From: Membranipora membranacea
Taxonomy: Eukaryota; Bryozoa; Gymnolaemata; Cheilostomatida; Membraniporidae
Assembly: GCA_914767715.1 (NCBI GenBank)
Contig: OU612074.1
Coordinates: 10,388,062-10,452,061 of the forward strand
Length of the DNA stretch: 64,000 bases
Reading direction: 5' to 3'
The notes beneath the pieces were generated by a model. The model saw only the letters and a program-made list of their open reading frames with translations. It ran no database searches and was not told the DNA's origin. The translations under genes were made by a program, and so were the position numbers. This document shows, piece by piece, positions 60,377 to 64,000 of this stretch (position 1 is the stretch's first letter; each line of letters opens with the position of its first letter).

Positions 60377-63300
60377 GTAAGACCTTAGAATCAACATTTC
60401 TCTTCTTTACTTGCCGGATCTGTTCACAAATTTTGGCTGTGTACTTTGAACTTTTGATGTGGGTGGTATTTTAGGACTGAATGCAGTATTATTGTAGCTG
60501 ATGATTTGTCAATACGTACGCTGTCACATGTTACGTTTGGCAGCATTTTGGGACAAGATGTTTACGTCCAAATGTCATTATATTTCGGTGATGACGAAAC
60601 TCACACATTAATAATGCTTTCAAATGATGAACAGTTGTAGGGCTTCCCATTTTTGAATATTTCAAAATCAGTCTAGTCGAAACAAAACACTCAATGTAAA
60701 GTTAGATTCCAAAGATAGCTCAAACAAAAACTCAATCACAAGGTTTCACGATAATTTTGTTTCACCACTTTCAATACAAACACCGAGGCGGGTATAATTA
60801 TCACTTTGGCTCTGTTATCATTTCACCATAGACAATGGGCAATCATATGAGATCAAAAGTCACTCGCAGATTAGCCAGTGTTTAGCATAGAGTAAATTGA
60901 CAGGTAGAGCGAGATAAACATGACATGAGGTGACAAGTGCCCCTTGCTCTGTATGAGTGAATACCCACTGTTACTAATCCTATGACTGTATGGCTTGATC
61001 TCTTCGATCTATCTAGGGTTCTGAGACACTACGTCTGCCCATAAGCCACATTATAGTGTCATAAAACAAATCTCACTTTATGAATTTCCAAGCTTCACAT
61101 CGATAATCTGCTCATAGTGGTTTAGTAGGAGCTTTATTCCATATTTTCTGTGGTTTTCTGTGATCCCAATGAATGTGTATTATAATGACTGTCTATAATA
61201 TCTCACTCCTGTCCCATTCCAATTACAGTAATGAATATTGCGTGGTCAGCGATAGTTGAACTGGTGTAAATTTGATGATTTTGAATTAGAAGACAAGGAA
61301 TATAGCTGTTTTTAATTAAGTCAGGTCTTAATTTAACATCTGTAAGCTATGTTTGGCAGTGTGCTATCTTTGTGATGAGCCATCAATGATTTGTAGAGAT
61401 ATTTTTATCTTTGGTCAATACTCATAAAGTAACACCTGGGCTTGGACGATCACAACAAAATCTCCCTCAAATCCCAATTAAGCTACTGTATATAGTCAAT
61501 TAATAGCTATTTCCTTATGTTTAATCTGCAAACAAAAGACTCAAAAGCACTTTTGTCCTAGCAAGGTTTATTTCATGACATGAAATCACAGATTTTGAGA
61601 TACAATTTAATAGACCTTTTCAAAAGAAGAAAGCAGAATACTTGGCCTAGCAAGAGCCTAAGACCCAAAAATCTTATCCTATGCGCAAGGTTATACTGTA
61701 CATGGAGATTCAGTTGAGTTATCGGCCCTTGGTTATGCAGCTGTAAAGATGAATGTTTGATTATTTTGCGAGGTGTTTAATTTATCAGTAGTTCTGAAGG
61801 TAACTCAGTACATATTTCCCATTACTCATTAAGACTCTACCTCATCACTGGCGCTCTTTTTATTAATAATAATTAAGCCACAATTTACTGCTTGTAACCA
61901 AAACCAAACTACAACAGTACATTTGGGATTCGTTTAGCTCTTGCACATTGAATCTTTACATTTTTGCAAATTAGTTAGAATTGATACATCGTCTACGATA
62001 CAGTTGTGGAATCTGAAGCTTTGTAGAGTCATAGTGATTAGTATGAAGTGTTATTATTGGTCCGTGAGGAGGGTGGCTGCCTCATAACCTTTTTGTATCC
62101 CCTGAAGGCTCATCAAGAAGCTGCCGCCGTCTAAGCGGCAGCGTCATCGCTATGATGCCCGTGCACTTTTTCCTGCGAGGCACCTCGCTAGGATGTTGTA
62201 CCTGTTGACTAGCAATGGTGCAAAATAGATCAATATTGAAGCACCTGGGCATAATATATTTTAAATGACATAAAAATAAGGAAAACCATCTCAGCTGGTC
62301 TTTTGCCCTCTGTAATAAGTTCGTTGCGTAACTTGAGGTAAGAAATATTCATAATATAGAAATGCAGGTGCAGAGGTGTAAACGCCAAACATCTATCTTC
62401 CTCATTTTAAACTCTGAATTATTCTAAAGACAAGGAAACCTGCAAAGTGTAACTGGGTACAAGCTATTACTCAAAATAGATATTGGTGTGTCACATTCTA
62501 ACACGCTGACGACCATAGGCAGTATGTCTCGATTCTACGTTTACTTAGACAACTAAGACCTGTAAAAAGCGTCTAGTTTTCAGTTTCTTTTGGCAATTCA
62601 GCAGCTTAGAATTAATCAGCATTTTGTGTTTTTGTACGAACCAATACGCTATTTCACGTGTATGACCAACAAAAAATAACAACATTCTAAAGAATTACAC
62701 ATAGTTGAATCTTGGCAGCATTGTCATAAATGCTGTTTATCTACCAAAATAATTCAATTGTATTCTTATTCGTGAATGGCAATGATTTTCGGATTGATAA
62801 ATATTTGTGCAGCACATAACCACATCACTTTTAGACATCTTAAAATGTTATATACAGTTTTTGTATGGCTTTCATAAAGGACAACTAATTGGCAAATTCT
62901 TAGGGTGTGAAATCAGTTTTGCAAGATTTGTTGCAATGACAGCTTCTTAGAGTAGATCAGGTTTCCCAATCTACTTAACCACTGTAGCCAAAGTCATCAT
63001 CGGCTAGCAAGAATCCAAACAGCACATACCTATTAAAAGACCTCAGACTTTGGAAAAGGTTTTAACTTGATGATGTGAAGTCGTGCAGGTGTGAACATAG
63101 ACCACAGGTACTCGGCTAGGAGTGACTATCAGAATGAACCAGTATGAACCCTAATATAAAGTCCTCGTTATAAACTCGAGTGTTTGGTTTGGGTGACATC
63201 CGCACTGTGAATGGCTGATACGGGTTGGGACACCTTGACTAACGGTCTGCTGAGTGGGGCATCTTCAAAATATTGAAAATAACCATTGTTTCTCTGATAA

Positions 63301-64000
63301 CCTCAGTAAATAACTGCATCGAGAGGTTTTTTGTTTGGGAGGCTTGTGTGTTTACTTGGATATGTCATTTGGCAATTAATTGAAACTTAAACACTCGATT
63401 GAGTGTAAAAATAGTTTGAATTTTTTATGACTTGGCAAGATTCGATATTTGTAAAAATTGGTAAGCAGTGAGGGCTAGATTATCAAGTTTGCAACCTACA
63501 AATTATGTTTCCTTGTTATAAAAAGTGATATTGTGCTCTTTAGAGTGCTCAACCAACAGCTTCTTTACATCAGATTGGTAGAAATTTGTTTTTCAAAAAA
63601 GACAATTTCATTTTCCTGGAAAGCCAATAATAAACAGGCAATTGAGCAAACTTCTTTCTTGTCAATCAATCAAAATTTGATATATTGAAAGCTGCCGGCA
63701 TTGTGTAGAAACATGCTGCAGGCAGCAGGCAGCGGAGTATACCACATGATGTACTGTCGATCAAACTCAGTGGTATTTTACTATATGCAGACCTTGACAC
63801 GCTCCTTCTGACAGGTAGACAATACATGACCTCTCTGAGATATCTCTGTTATTTCCTGGTTAGTTCTCATCTAACCCTGGGAGTAAAAAGCTCAGCAAGA
63901 TGTAGAGCAATATTTACTAAATTATCTTGATGGTTGGGAGATGTCTGTCAGTAAGGATCTACTTTTTACTCTACAAACCTCATTGCTAGAGTTTAGAATA
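60377..64000. other. Probable long first intron of the signal-peptide gene
   Basis: AT-rich, with no exon I can support. The one distinct feature is a GC-rich hairpin at 62,120-62,142 (GCTGCCGC-7-GCGGCAGC). Confidence 0.4.

Overview
The window is AT-rich nuclear DNA from an animal, with split genes, short introns and many small non-autonomous transposons. The gene families (a tandemly expanded RING/B-box/coiled-coil/beta-propeller TRIM family and a 2-phosphoxylose-phosphatase-like enzyme) suit an invertebrate, most likely a lophotrochozoan such as a mollusc or bryozoan. That placement is inference; I cannot name the species.

Region 1 (1-39,400) is a tandem array of five TRIM genes. The first is cut by the window start and keeps only exons 7-8. 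Four complete eight-exon genes follow, starting at 5289, 16290, 24935 and 34049. Every splice phase closes, giving proteins of 613, 614, 611 and 614 residues. Each encodes RING, B-box 1, B-box 2, a coiled coil and a C-terminal NHL-like propeller. The RING-to-coiled-coil part is nearly identical between copies, while differences in the propeller cluster at evenly spaced loop positions. The repeat period is 8.6-11.0 kb. Each of the four spacers carries a separate terminal-exon-like segment with its own poly(A) signal. It encodes a tyrosine-rich tail with an ITAM-type spacing (YxxL-x6-YxxL) and has a phase-1 acceptor compatible with the TRIM exon 7 donor. One of the four copies has a nonsense codon. 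Intron 6 of every unit contains a segment matching the 5' end of U2 snRNA.

Region 2 (39,400-44,860) has no recognisable gene. It holds an 86-bp tandem duplication at the array edge, a cluster of perfect short hairpins, two TIR/foldback elements, an inverted relative of a repeat found in the TRIM spacers, and a tRNA-derived SINE head.

Region 3 (44,868-55,632) is one complete nine-exon gene for a 544-residue type II membrane histidine acid phosphatase, most like PXYLP1, a Golgi enzyme of glycosaminoglycan synthesis. Its introns carry a TTAA-flanked MITE and fragments of the MITE family seen in TRIM introns.

Region 4 (55,633-64,000) holds a second SINE, a second TTAA MITE inserted in a local tandem repeat, and a CCAAT/TATA promoter (59,860-59,892) ahead of the first coding exon (60,253-60,376) of a secreted or membrane protein. 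The remaining exons of that gene lie outside the window or were not recognised.
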